Source: Clostridiales bacterium
Lineage (GTDB): Bacteria; Bacillota; Clostridia; Christensenellales; Pumilibacteraceae
Reading direction: 5' to 3'
Assembly (NCBI GenBank): GCA_015055625.1
Contig: SVHU01000004.1
Location: 1 to 64,000 of the forward strand
Length of the DNA stretch: 64,000 nucleotides
In this document: positions 35,619 through 44,816 of the stretch, piece by piece
How positions within the stretch are numbered: the stretch's first letter is position 1
Layout: every line of letters begins with the position of its first letter
Position numbers and translations under genes: made by a program
The notes under the pieces: generated by a model
Seen by the model: the letters and a program-made list of their open reading frames with translations, nothing else
Told to the model about the DNA's origin: nothing
The model's database searches: none

Positions 35619-36974
35619 TTAGTTTTTATTACCGTGAATAGGTGCAGGGATAATTCCGCCTCTAAGCACAAATTTAGACGAATCGGTATTCTTAACACTC
35701 ATAATAGGAGCTCTACCTAAAAGACCGCCAAATTCTACATACTCGCCCTCTTTTTTACCGGGCACAGGAATAATTCTTACCGCAGTAGTTTTGCTGTTTA
35801 CCATACCAATTGCAGCTTCATCTGCTATTATAGCTGAAATAGTAGACGCCGATGTATTACCGGGCACGGCAACCATATCTATTCCTACACTACAAACAGC
35901 CGTCATTGCTTCAAGCTTAGAAAGAGTAAGTACTCCGCTATCGGCAGCGTCTATCATTCCAATATCTTCACTTACAGGAATAAATGCACCAGAAAGTCCG
36001 CCCACTCTAGACGAAGCCATAGTTCCACCCTTCTTAACAGCATCATTCAAAAGCGCAAGAGCTGCAGTCGTACCGTGTCCACCTACCGTGCTAATTCCCA
36101 TTTCTTCAAGAATATGTCCAACACTATCTCCCATAACAGGTGTAGGAGCAAGAGAAAGATCCACAATACCCTGTGTTGCACCCAATCTCTTAGCAGCAAC
36201 AGTGGCAATAAGTTCACCCACTCTTGTTATCTTAAACGCAGTCTTTTTAACTGTTTCGGCAACAGTAATAAGGTCCGCATCGGGAATAGCCTTTAACGCA
36301 TGATGCACTACGCCCGGACCTGATACTCCTACGTTAATTACGCATTCACCCTCACCCACTCCGTGGAATGCTCCTGCCATAAATGGGTTATCCTCTACTG
36401 CATTACAGAAAACTACCAGCTTAGCACATCCAAATCCATCTTTGTCCGCTGTTTTGTCTGCAGTTTGCTTAATTACTTCACCCATAAGCCTTACCGCATC
36501 CATGTTTATGCCAGAACGGGTAGAACCAACGTTTACCGAAGAACAAAGTTTTTCGGTTGTTGCTAAAACCTCGGGGATAGAAGAAATAAACGATTTTTCG
36601 GAGTTTGTCATTCCTTTATGAACAAGCGCAGTATAACCTCCTAAAAAGTCCACACCAGTCGTTTTAGCAGCTCTATCCAACGCTTTTGCAATAACCGTTT
36701 CGTGTCCTGCAAAAGAAGCGGAAACTAACGATGCAGGCGTTACGGAAATTCGCTTGTTTACGATTGGAACTCCATATTCGGTTGCAAGGTCTTCGCCTGT
36801 GCTTACAAGATTTTTTGCCCTGTAACAAATTTTGTCATATACAGCGTCTGCTGTTTCTTTTACAGTAGGACGAATACAATCTAAAAGGGAAATACCCATA
36901 GTTATGGTACGAACGTCAAAATGCTCGTTTTTAACCATATTTATCGTTTCAAGAATTTCATTTCTATTGATCAT
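35619..36974 (-). CDS. DUF711/UPF0210 family protein
   Basis: The 451-residue protein matches the PFL/UPF0210 family: [44 protein letters not shown] [89 protein letters not shown]. The structure relates to glycyl-radical-like barrels but no radical motif is known to be required. It follows an ACT-domain protein by 12 bp, the usual pairing for this family. The biochemical role is not established. Confidence 0.88.
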   Translation of the reverse strand: MINRNEILETINMVKNEHFDVRTITMGISLLDCIRPTVKETADAVYDKICYRAKNLVSTGEDLATEYGVPIVNKRISVTPASLVSASFAGHETVIAKALDRAAKTTGVDFLGGYTALVHKGMTNSEKSFISSIPEVLATTEKLCSSVNVGSTRSGINMDAVRLMGEVIKQTADKTADKDGFGCAKLVVFCNAVEDNPFMAGAFHGVGEGECVINVGVSGPGVVHHALKAIPDADLITVAETVKKTAFKITRVGELIATVAAKRLGATQGIVDLSLAPTPVMGDSVGHILEEMGISTVGGHGTTAALALLNDAVKKGGTMASSRVGGLSGAFIPVSEDIGMIDAADSGVLTLSKLEAMTAVCSVGIDMVAVPGNTSASTISAIIADEAAIGMVNSKTTAVRIIPVPGKKEGEYVEFGGLLGRAPIMSVKNTDSSKFVLRGGIIPAPIHGNKN

Positions 36975-36986
36975 ATCTGCACGTCC

Positions 36987-37256
36987 TTAAATTTTATGAA
37001 TTGCGTTGAAAATTTCTTCGTTCTGCACGTGGATTTCCACTCCCGACTCTTTTCCGAGAACTTCTGCGTTTTTTACAAGGTCTGCAAATTTGATTGATGC
37101 ATTATCTAAAGATACAAGCATAATCATGGTAAAATAATCCCCCAAAACAGTTTGTGAAATATCTTCGATGTTAACATTGTATTTTGACAACATTCCACTA
37201 ACCGATGCGATAATACCGGTTTTATCTTTACCAATAACAGTAATAATTGCTCTCAT
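36987..37256 (-). CDS. ACT-domain protein (UPF0237)
   Basis: The 89-residue single ACT domain reads MRAIITVIGKDKTGIIASVSGMLSKY at the start, then VNIEDISQTVLGDYFTMIMLV. Such proteins bind small ligands, often amino acids, and are usually encoded next to UPF0210 genes, as here. A strong AAAGGAG precedes the ATG. It is probably a regulatory partner of the next gene; its ligand is unknown. Confidence 0.88.
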   Translation of the reverse strand: MRAIITVIGKDKTGIIASVSGMLSKYNVNIEDISQTVLGDYFTMIMLVSLDNASIKFADLVKNAEVLGKESGVEIHVQNEEIFNAIHKI

Positions 37257-37284
37257 ATTTATTATCTCCTTTTTAAGTTCTTTC

Positions 37285-37971
37285 TTAGTAATTTGACAAT
37301 TCCCTAGCTAATTTATCTAATTGCTTTTGTTTATTTTGCTCTTCTATTTGAACTTTTAACATCCCATATTTCAAAATTTCTTTCGCGCTCTCTTCTGGGT
37401 TTTCCAACACAAAATTAAACGCCTTATAATCACTTTCAAAAAAGTACTGTTTTGCGCATCCCAACGATTTACCGTCAAACCCAATAGCAAAATTAATAGG
37501 ATACGTCTTATCATCGGAATATGGAGAAAAATTACTCACAACAAAAAATGCAATAGACGCCTGCCTAAACAATTTAGACGTTCCCATAAATACGTCGAAA
37601 TTGTCAAAACCAAACAATTCGTCGTCAATAACAAAACCTTTGGGCGTAACCTTTATCGTAAGATCTACGTCTAACACAGGTAATTCGTATTCCTCTTGCA
37701 AAACAATAGAATCAACTATTTTGCGAAACTTTTCGCATTCAATCCTCTCTTCTTTTTTTCTAACATTACTACTAACTATCACTATGGGCAACACGTAGGC
37801 TAACACTAAAACAGCAAGAAATATGAATAAGATGTAAAATTGTAACGTTAGAGCAAGCGTAATCAAAACAACTAAAGCAACAATAAAGAATATCGTCGCT
37901 ATCAAAATTACTTTGTTCAAAATTACGCGTTCCTTAATTCTGCCTGCTTTAAGCTGCTGTAAAGGTTCCAA
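37285..37971 (-). CDS. Membrane protein of unknown function
   Basis: The 228-residue protein has two adjacent hydrophobic segments (residues about 20-42 and 46-68), followed by a soluble domain of mixed alpha/beta composition and a Lys/Gln-rich end. I do not recognise the family. No in-frame ATG lies early, so the start appears to be TTG at 37971, with AGAGG 12 nt upstream, an unusually wide spacing. It follows the NhaC-type antiporter by 18 bp. Confidence 0.6.
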   Translation of the reverse strand: MEPLQQLKAGRIKERVILNKVILIATIFFIVALVVLITLALTLQFYILFIFLAVLVLAYVLPIVIVSSNVRKKEERIECEKFRKIVDSIVLQEEYELPVLDVDLTIKVTPKGFVIDDELFGFDNFDVFMGTSKLFRQASIAFFVVSNFSPYSDDKTYPINFAIGFDGKSLGCAKQYFFESDYKAFNFVLENPEESAKEILKYGMLKVQIEEQNKQKQLDKLARELSNY

Positions 37972-37989
37972 CTTTCTATACTACCTCTC

Positions 37990-39363
37990 TTAAATTTGCT
38001 TTTTATCTTTTTTAGCAGGAACAAACATAAACACGATAGCACTTATTGCAAGCAAATACGGATAGAATAAGAACGGAAGAATTTCAATTGCTGATATTCC
38101 ATAACCAATTATAAGATCGCCAGACATTATTGCAGTCGCGCCAACAGCTGTTAGTATTTGCGCGCCATAAGGAATAATTCCTTGTACTACGCTACCAAAT
38201 ATATCAAGAAGCGATGCAGTTTTAGTATTGGTAATACCATATTCATCACTTATATTTTTAGCAATAGGTGCGGCCATAACGATTGCTACCGTATTATTTG
38301 CCGTTGCAATATCCATTGCAGACACTAAAAGAGCAATTCCTGCCTGTCCTCCCACTTTACCTCTAAAAATCTTTTTAATACCATTCAAAAGTGCCGTAAA
38401 TCCACCGTGTTCACGCATAAGCGCCGAAAGCATTGAAACAAGCAAAGTTACAATAATAACTTCAAACATTCCTAGCGCGCCTGCGCCCATACCACCTACA
38501 ATGCTACTTAAAAAATCCACAAAGTATACCGAGCTTTGAAAGAAAATAATCATCTTTACAAGTATGGCAGATCCAATTCCTATAAGTAAGACAACAAATA
38601 CGTTTACTCCTAAAATTCCGCCAATTAAAACAATTACGTAAGGAATGAGTAACCAAAGATTAATACTTTCAGGCTTGTAGGTATTTACATCCGCATTTGT
38701 AAAAGCAAATACAAGTAAAATCAAAATCGTTACAATAGCAGCAGGAAGAGCAATCCAAAAGTTTTCCTTAAACTTATCTTTCATTTGACAACCTTGAGTA
38801 GAAGTCGCCGCAATAGTTGTGTCTGAAATGAACGAAAGGTTATCGCCAAACATAGCTCCACCTACAACGGTTCCAATACAAAGAGGAAGACTTACTCCAG
38901 TTACGTTAGATATAGCAAAAGCAATAGGTCCAAGCACTGCAATTGTTCCTACTGATGTTCCCATAGCAGTGGAAATAAAACAAGCAACAATAAATAGAAC
39001 TAATGCTGAATATTGCGCGGGAATAAAGCTTAAGAAAAGATTTGCAACACTCTCTGCACCTTCTCTGCCTAACACTCCTGCAAAAATTCCTGCGGTAAGG
39101 AAAATAAGAATCATAATGATTATGTTCTTATCTGCTACACCTTTTGCCATTACACCTAACTTTTCATCTAGTTTAAGCTTGCGATTTTGAAAACACGCGA
39201 CTAAAATAGCCACAAGGAAAGCGACTACAACGCTCATTTTGTAAAAATCGCCAAACAAAATTCCAAATCCAATATACACAACTAAAAAAACGGCGATAGG
39301 CAACAATGCCCACCAATTACCCTTTTTCTCAGTTTCTGAAATTATGGTTTTAGTATTTTCCAT
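37990..39363 (-). CDS. Na+/H+ antiporter NhaC family transporter
   Basis: The 457-residue protein has about 11-12 membrane segments. Family landmarks include ADKNIIIMILIFLTAGIFAGVLG, ACFISTAMGTSVGTIAVLGPIA, GAMFGDNLSFISDTTIAAT, and a late SLLDIFGSVVQGIIPYGAQIL. The ATG at 39363 has AGGAG upstream; a longer in-frame extension is not needed. NhaC-type carriers exchange sodium for protons or, in some relatives, amino or organic acids. The actual substrate cannot be read from sequence. Confidence 0.85.
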   Translation of the reverse strand: MENTKTIISETEKKGNWWALLPIAVFLVVYIGFGILFGDFYKMSVVVAFLVAILVACFQNRKLKLDEKLGVMAKGVADKNIIIMILIFLTAGIFAGVLGREGAESVANLFLSFIPAQYSALVLFIVACFISTAMGTSVGTIAVLGPIAFAISNVTGVSLPLCIGTVVGGAMFGDNLSFISDTTIAATSTQGCQMKDKFKENFWIALPAAIVTILILLVFAFTNADVNTYKPESINLWLLIPYVIVLIGGILGVNVFVVLLIGIGSAILVKMIIFFQSSVYFVDFLSSIVGGMGAGALGMFEVIIVTLLVSMLSALMREHGGFTALLNGIKKIFRGKVGGQAGIALLVSAMDIATANNTVAIVMAAPIAKNISDEYGITNTKTASLLDIFGSVVQGIIPYGAQILTAVGATAIMSGDLIIGYGISAIEILPFLFYPYLLAISAIVFMFVPAKKDKKQI

Positions 39364-39407
39364 AGTAACTCCTTTGCTTTTGTTAATAATATAATTATAC
39401 ATTATAT

Positions 39408-39436
39408 ATTGTATAACATTACCACATTTTTTGCAA
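39408..39436 (-). promoter_or_regulatory. Promoter of the nhaC-family gene
   Basis: TTGCAA (39431-39436) and TACAAT (39408-39413) have a 17-bp spacer, about 45 bp before the start codon. Confidence 0.6.
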
Positions 39437-39510
39437 GCAAAATAAACTGTATACAAAATAAAATTTTATACCAGTAAAAAGCGTAAAATCTGCTAAAATT
39501 TAGACACAGG

Positions 39511-39543
39511 AAAAAGCGACAAAACTTGATTTTGTCGCTTTTT
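39511..39543. terminator. Terminator after the S1C protease
   Basis: AAAAAGCGACAAAA pairs perfectly with TTTTGTCGCTTTTT. It lies past the protease stop at 39563 and would also serve transcripts from the opposite strand. Confidence 0.85.
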
Positions 39544-39562
39544 GTAGCATACGTATACGAGA

Positions 39563-41056
39563 TTACATAACATAAGTTGTATTTATCAATGGAATTTCAA
39601 GCGTCATTGCAACGCGCTCACCATCAACTTTTCTAATAATTTCAAGAATAAAAATATCGTCTTTTTCTGCATTAACCAAAAGATCTGACACAGTAAATAA
39701 TCTATTAATATCTCGAGTTACACCATTAAGCGTTGCCTTAACCATTTCATCGCCGGGCTGAATAAAAGACTGCGCTGCTCCTTCGTGAACTGTTGCAACA
39801 ACAATACGGTTTTTTATACGAACTACACCCTCAATCTCATCATAATCGGCAAATGATTCCGCAACGTATACCTCAACTCCCAAGGTACACTTGTTAAAAC
39901 CAAATCCTTCTTTAGCAAGTTCGTCTTCATAAACTGTATCCTTATCTTCATATCGTTTAATTATGTTATTAGAAATACCTATTGCAACATTTGAAGGAAT
40001 TGCATATCCAAAGCCGTCAATGTTTGTAGAGAAATCCCTTACGCTAACAACACCAGCAAATTCGCCTTTGCTATTAAATAGTCCTCCGCCACTGTTACCG
40101 TGATTTATATCAGAGTCTGTACGAATAAGTCTAAGTTCTACCTGAGTATAATCGTCAGCTCCAGCAATCTCTAAATACTCCGAATCAACACTAATAATTC
40201 CTTTTGTGATAGACAATCCCTCACTAGACGGATTACCTACCGTTATAGCAGTATCTCCAACTATAATATCATCACTATTTGCAATTTTAGCTACTTTATA
40301 GGGGCTGTTTTTATAAAAATCGGAATTTTCAAGCTTTAGTACAGCAATATCGTTAGTAAAAGAACCGCCTATTACTTCTACCTTTATTGCATTTTCTTTA
40401 AGCATATCTTCAAGAGTAGAATTTTCTTCACCTTTAAGAAATGACATTCCATAAAACATTATATAGCAATCGTCTGCTAAAGTATCCTCAGATTCGGGAT
40501 CGTATATAACGTGATAATTTGTAACAATATATGCCGTTCCGCTCTCTTTATCGTCTTGAATTATTGTTCCTCCACCAGAAAAAAACTGAGCAGCACCTTT
40601 TTTATGGCTTTTAGCATAAACTTCAACACTAGATAAAAGAGCATTATTTGCCACGTTGACGGTTCCATCTTGGGTTTCTATGACAGTACCTTTTATATAC
40701 TCAAGCAAAAAATCAGAATAACTACCTTTGTACCCTTCTTCTTTTACGGCTTCATACCAAACCTCAAATATGTCCTTACCATCTTTTCCGTTAACACCAT
40801 CTAATCCGTCTTTTCCGTTAAGTGCTTTAAGCCACTCTTCCTCTGTTCCGCTAAATAAACCACTATCACATGCAATTTCATAAGCAGACTTACCGTCTTT
40901 ACCTTTCAAACTGTCAAGCCATTCCTGTTCAGTTCCAACAAAACCATTATCAACCGCAATGTCATACGCACTTTTACCTTGATTGCATGCCATCATAGAC
41001 ACGCAAAAAATTACAATTAATAACAATCCAATCAATTTAGTTAATTTAGATCTCAT
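39563..41056 (-). CDS. Lipoprotein trypsin-like serine protease (S1C/HtrA type)
   Basis: The 497-residue protein has a lipoprotein signal with lipobox VSMMAC. Residues about 25-110 contain two copies of a motif SAYxIAxxxGxxGTExEWLxxLxGKDG and short collagen-like GKDG runs. The protease domain follows, with the triad in IVTNYHVIYD (His), SFTNDIAVLKL (Asp) and NHGNSGGGLFNS (Ser). A PDZ-like domain closes the protein (GVVRIKNRIVVATVHEGAAQSFIQPGDEMV). It acts outside the membrane, presumably in protein quality control or processing. The ATG at 41056 follows TTGGAGAG. Confidence 0.85.
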   Translation of the reverse strand: MRSKLTKLIGLLLIVIFCVSMMACNQGKSAYDIAVDNGFVGTEQEWLDSLKGKDGKSAYEIACDSGLFSGTEEEWLKALNGKDGLDGVNGKDGKDIFEVWYEAVKEEGYKGSYSDFLLEYIKGTVIETQDGTVNVANNALLSSVEVYAKSHKKGAAQFFSGGGTIIQDDKESGTAYIVTNYHVIYDPESEDTLADDCYIMFYGMSFLKGEENSTLEDMLKENAIKVEVIGGSFTNDIAVLKLENSDFYKNSPYKVAKIANSDDIIVGDTAITVGNPSSEGLSITKGIISVDSEYLEIAGADDYTQVELRLIRTDSDINHGNSGGGLFNSKGEFAGVVSVRDFSTNIDGFGYAIPSNVAIGISNNIIKRYEDKDTVYEDELAKEGFGFNKCTLGVEVYVAESFADYDEIEGVVRIKNRIVVATVHEGAAQSFIQPGDEMVKATLNGVTRDINRLFTVSDLLVNAEKDDIFILEIIRKVDGERVAMTLEIPLINTTYVM

Positions 41057-41165
41057 AATACTCTCCAATTTCACTTTATCATAATATTAATAATCTTTAG
41101 TTTGATTTTATTGCACAAACAAGTTTAGTGTTGTTTTTTCTAAATTTAAATACCATACAAAAATA

Positions 41166-41196
41166 AAGCGGACATCTCTGGGATATCCGCTTAATG
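41166..41196 (-). terminator. Terminator after the MsmK-like ATPase
   Basis: On the minus strand AAGCGGATATC pairs with GATGTCCGCTT (one G-T pair), followed by TTATTTTTG. It lies between the ATPase stop at 41214 and the next gene. Confidence 0.8.
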
Positions 41197-41213
41197 TTTT
41201 ATATTTAATAAAA

Positions 41214-43109
41214 TTATTCTGCACGCATGATACCTTCGGGATCAACACAAACCTTTATTCTATCATTAATGCTTACGTTAGGAGTTCCTTCAATCATTGC
41301 TGTAACGTAGGTTTCGAAACCAAGAACGTTTCCATAAAGAATTGTATGGTTACCGATATTGTCAGCATCACCAACAGGAAGAGAGAATACCATTGTTGGG
41401 TTCTTAATCATCTTTTCCTTAGAAGTACTGAACGCCTTGAAGTCAATAACAATAGGATAAGTACCAGCTTCAAACTTGTTAGTGTCATCATGGAATATGA
41501 ACTTAATGTTGTTACCAATCTGCATAACAGCATCACCCTTAGAGTTCTTAGACACCTTAGCCATAGCTCTATTAGAAGTAATGGGGCTGAATGCAACAAG
41601 CTTTTCATCTGTTTCAACATCAAAGATCATAAGCTTATTGGGATCTACATAGTAAGTAAGCTTGTCGCCAGCATTGAGCTCATCAGTTTTAGGATGCTTA
41701 GCAATATTGTAATTATCTTTACCAATAACGTTAGAATAAACAGCGGTAAATCTAGGATAATGAGCGGTAAAGTCTGCAACTGCCTTAATTTCGCACATTC
41801 CTTCAGCCTTTTCAGTCTTAAGATCATCAGGAGCAATACCAACTTTGATCTTTCTACCGTTAACAATAGACATATCAACAAATCTATCAATAAGGTTTTG
41901 AGGAATATCAAGAACTGTTTCGCCGAACTTAGCATAAACTTTGCCGTTTTCAGTTACTACGTTTGCTTCGAAAGTATTGTATGCAGGAACACCCATGATG
42001 GTAAGTTCGGTATCTGGATCGAAGAAGTGAACGTGGTGAGCATCTACACCAAACTTAACGTCTTCATTTGCCTTAACGGTAGTACGAGCGTCTACACGGG
42101 CAACAGCATACTCTTCTTTTCCGCCGGTATACATATAGATAAAGGTTTCGTTACCAAGCTTTTCAAGAACGTCTACGTGAGCTGTAATTACAGTATTGGG
42201 AGAGTTCTCAATAAATGCCTGTTCGTCGTGAATATCTTCAGGACGAATACCCATAATAACTTCTTTACCGCCAATATACTTATCGTCGATAATTCTCTTT
42301 GCTTTATCAGGAGGAAGAAGAATATCGTTCTCTCCAAATCTAGCATGAAGTCCATCTTTCTCTTTATGAAGGGTAGCCTTAAACATATTCATTTGAGGCG
42401 AACCAAGGAAGGTTGCTACGAAGATATTTTCGGGCTCGTCGTAAAGGAACTGAGGAGTATCTACCTGTTGCATAATACCATCTTTCATAACAACGATTCG
42501 AGTACCCATTGTCATAGCCTCGATCTGATCGTGTGTTACGTATACGAAAGTAGTAGCAAGCTTTTGGTGAAGCTTAGTGATCTCCGTTCTCATCTGTACA
42601 CGAAGCTTTGCGTCAAGGTTAGAAAGAGGTTCGTCCAAAAGGAATACTTTGGGTTCACGAACGATTGCACGACCAAGCGCAACACGCTGTCTTTGTCCAC
42701 CGGACAATGCCTTAGGCTTACGAGCAAGGAGCTGAGAAATACCAAGAATAGAAGCTGCTTCCTGCACTCTATCGTCGATTTCCTTTGCAGGCATCTTACG
42801 AAGCTTAAGACCGAACGCCATGTTGTCATATACGGTCATATGAGGATAAAGCGCATAGTTCTGGAAAACCATCGCGATATCTCTATCTTTAGGTTCTACA
42901 TCGTTTACAAGCTTATCGTCGATATAGAGCTCTCCTGCTGAAATTTCTTCCAAACCTGCGATCATACGCAAAGTGGTGGATTTTCCGCATCCGGAAGGTC
43001 CTACGAATACAATAAACTCTTTATCATCGATTTCGAGGTTGAAATCACTTACTGCTTTTACGTTTCCCGAGTAAATTTTGTAGATGTGTCTGAGCGATAA
43101 ACTTGACAT
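41214..43109 (-). CDS. Carbohydrate ABC transporter ATPase, MsmK/UgpC type, with long C-terminal extension
   Basis: This 631-residue ATPase has Walker A GPSGCGKST, signature LSGGQRQRVALGRA, Walker B VFLLDEPLSNLD and the VTHDQIEAMTMG switch. A MalK-type regulatory domain follows (about residues 240-370). It is far longer than MsmK (about 370). Residues about 375-460 repeat the pattern of the first regulatory domain (ARFGENDILLPP versus AKFGETVLDIPQ, IMGIRPEDI versus KVGIAPDDL), and further beta-rich sequence follows. It stands alone with no permease or binding protein, so it may serve several sugar importers encoded elsewhere. Confidence 0.85.
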   Translation of the reverse strand: MSSLSLRHIYKIYSGNVKAVSDFNLEIDDKEFIVFVGPSGCGKSTTLRMIAGLEEISAGELYIDDKLVNDVEPKDRDIAMVFQNYALYPHMTVYDNMAFGLKLRKMPAKEIDDRVQEAASILGISQLLARKPKALSGGQRQRVALGRAIVREPKVFLLDEPLSNLDAKLRVQMRTEITKLHQKLATTFVYVTHDQIEAMTMGTRIVVMKDGIMQQVDTPQFLYDEPENIFVATFLGSPQMNMFKATLHKEKDGLHARFGENDILLPPDKAKRIIDDKYIGGKEVIMGIRPEDIHDEQAFIENSPNTVITAHVDVLEKLGNETFIYMYTGGKEEYAVARVDARTTVKANEDVKFGVDAHHVHFFDPDTELTIMGVPAYNTFEANVVTENGKVYAKFGETVLDIPQNLIDRFVDMSIVNGRKIKVGIAPDDLKTEKAEGMCEIKAVADFTAHYPRFTAVYSNVIGKDNYNIAKHPKTDELNAGDKLTYYVDPNKLMIFDVETDEKLVAFSPITSNRAMAKVSKNSKGDAVMQIGNNIKFIFHDDTNKFEAGTYPIVIDFKAFSTSKEKMIKNPTMVFSLPVGDADNIGNHTILYGNVLGFETYVTAMIEGTPNVSINDRIKVCVDPEGIMRAE

Positions 43110-43288
43110 TAAACTTTCTCCTTATGTTGTTGTACTTTCTAATTTTAACATTTTCCATCGATTTACACAATTCAAATATGCATAAAATTGCACAACAAAA
43201 TTATATAAATTGCACAAGTGCACATTTTCCTATATGTTTACACAATGGAAAATCCGAATCCTTTGCAGTTTTCGAATTTGACACATAT

Positions 43289-43317
43289 AGTATACACCAA
43301 ACTCTGAAAAAAGACAA
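43289..43317 (-). promoter_or_regulatory. Promoter of the MsmK-like gene
   Basis: TTGTCT (43312-43317) and TATACT (43289-43294) have a 17-bp spacer. The resulting untranslated leader would be about 170 nt. Confidence 0.65.
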
Positions 43318-43503
43318 ACATTTTTAAGTCAAATTTGATAATTTTCACAAAAAAAATTAAATAATTTCAATTTTTATATATTTCCCTCATTATATTCACA
43401 CACAGCGATGTTATAATTTATCTAATTTTAACTTCTTTTTAGTCAAATACTAGCTATCCCTCCCTAATAATTATTAATTTTGTTATTATTACCCTGTTTT
43501 TAT

Positions 43504-43532
43504 TTGACTTGTGCAAAAGATTTTTGTATAAT
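43504..43532 (+). promoter_or_regulatory. Promoter of the ArgD-like gene
   Basis: TTGACT (43504-43509) and TATAAT (43527-43532) have a 17-bp spacer that contains TTGTGCAA. Confidence 0.8.
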
Positions 43533-43575
43533 CTTTTAGGTTAATTTATCAATTAATATATAAAAGGAAAATGAA

Positions 43576-44769
43576 ATGGATTTAAATGCAGTAAAAAATC
43601 TTACCTCGAAAAACTATATGAACGTGTTTTCGAGGCGTAACGTATGCTTTGTTAAAGGCAATGGCAACGTTCTTACCGATATAAACGGAAAAGAATATAT
43701 TGACTTCGTTTCCGGAATTGGAGTTAATACACTAGGATACAATCATCCTTCTCTTACCTCCGCTCTTATTAACCAAGCTCAAACTTTAATACATTCTTCC
43801 AATCTTTTTTACAACAGAGAGCAAGCCATACTTAGTGACAAGCTTTTGGATGGAACTATTTTTAATAAATTGTTTTTAGTTAACAGTGGCGCAGAGGCTA
43901 ACGAGTGTGCATTCAAACTAGTACGCAAATATTATAGACTTAAAAACATTTCCAAACCGACAATCCTTACTGCTATTGGATCATTTCATGGAAGAACACT
44001 CGCAACACTTACCGCAACTGGTCAAGCAAGTCACTACTCTCAATATGCGCCTCTCCCAGAAGGCTTTAGACATGTTCCGTATGGCGACTTTAAGGCGCTA
44101 AAAGAATCTATAACCGACGACGTTGGAGCTGTTATGCTCGAATGCATTCAAAGCAGAAACAGCATTACGGTTGCTGAATACGATTATCTTATCAATGCAT
44201 ACGCATATTGTAGAAGTAAAGGTATTTTGTTTATGCTCGACGAAATACAAACCGGAATGGGTAGAACGGGAAAAATGTTTGCATTTGAACATTTTGGCAT
44301 TCAACCCGATATCATAACGGTTGCAAAAGGACTTGGAGGCGGTGTTCCAATCGGTGCAGTACTTGCTCGCGGAAACGTTGCTAAAGCATTTAATATCGGC
44401 GACCACGGCTCCACTCTTTCTGGAAACCAGCTTGCTTGCGTTGCCGCAACAGCGGTCGTTGACGAACTTAAAAACGGGTTATTACTCCGCACTGAACAAA
44501 TGGGCGAATATCTTAAAAACAAACTGTCATTCTTCTATAAATACAAATTCGTAGAAGAAATAAGCGGTTTGGGACTTCTTATGGGTGTTAAAATATCCGA
44601 TAAAATAAACGGCAACTACGTTGTATCAGCTCTTATGAATAAAGGGATTTTAGTTAATATTACTAAAAAGAACGTTATCAAGCTAACGCCTCCCCTGACA
44701 ATAACCAAAGAAGAAATAGACAAACTAATATATGAACTTGACCTTATTTTCCAAAACACAAATCTTTAA
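43576..44769 (+). CDS. argD: Class III aminotransferase, acetylornithine type (ArgD-like)
   Basis: The 397-residue PLP enzyme matches ArgD: YIDFVSGIGVNTLGYNHP, VNSGAEANECAFKLVRKY, SFHGRTLATLTATGQ, FMLDEIQTGMGRTGKMFAFEHFGIQPDIITVAKGLGGGVPIGAV with the PLP lysine, GSTLSGNQLACVAA, and KLTPPLTITKEEID. It would transfer an amino group to or from acetylornithine or succinyl-diaminopimelate. AAAGGAAA precedes the ATG. No arginine genes lie nearby, so substrate assignment is by family only. It is one of four plus-strand genes. Confidence 0.8.
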   Translation: MDLNAVKNLTSKNYMNVFSRRNVCFVKGNGNVLTDINGKEYIDFVSGIGVNTLGYNHPSLTSALINQAQTLIHSSNLFYNREQAILSDKLLDGTIFNKLFLVNSGAEANECAFKLVRKYYRLKNISKPTILTAIGSFHGRTLATLTATGQASHYSQYAPLPEGFRHVPYGDFKALKESITDDVGAVMLECIQSRNSITVAEYDYLINAYAYCRSKGILFMLDEIQTGMGRTGKMFAFEHFGIQPDIITVAKGLGGGVPIGAVLARGNVAKAFNIGDHGSTLSGNQLACVAATAVVDELKNGLLLRTEQMGEYLKNKLSFFYKYKFVEEISGLGLLMGVKISDKINGNYVVSALMNKGILVNITKKNVIKLTPPLTITKEEIDKLIYELDLIFQNTNL

Positions 44770-44777
44770 CAACAAAA

Positions 44778-44814
44778 CCGTCGCACTTAATTTAGTACGG
44801 CGGTTTTTCTTTTT
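44778..44814 (+). terminator. Terminator after the ArgD-like gene
   Basis: AAACCGTCG pairs with CGGCGGTTT (one G-T pair), followed by TTTCTTTTTT. Confidence 0.8.
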
Positions 44815-44816
44815 TA

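Larger units (their letters stand above)
43110..43575. other. Divergent region between the MsmK-like and ArgD-like genes, with a repeated TTGTGCAA-type motif
   Basis: This 466-bp gap carries the two divergent promoters. It also holds five related 8-9 bp motifs: TTTACACAA at 43162, TTGCACAA at 43188 and 43210, TTTACACAA at 43237, and the inverse TTGTGCAA at 43509. The first four lie in the 5' untranslated leader of the ATPase gene at about 22-27 bp intervals; the fifth lies in the spacer of the argD promoter. No ORF with a ribosome site is seen. Confidence 0.6.

Noticed and set aside
35444..35698. A longer open frame crossing the met leader, in another reading frame
   Set aside because: It begins inside the neighbouring gene's 3' end without a ribosome site; the AAAGGAG site fits the Met-rich frame instead.
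41346..42941. A 531-codon open frame on plus, opposite the MsmK-like gene
   Set aside because: It is antisense to an intact ATPase with all motifs and gives a low-complexity Ser/Asn/Ile-rich translation with no family resemblance and no ribosome site. It is a by-product of codon bias.
43162..43245. TTTACACAA/TTGCACAA cluster as DnaA boxes or a replication origin
   Set aside because: The motif differs from the TTATNCACA consensus and no replication genes are near.
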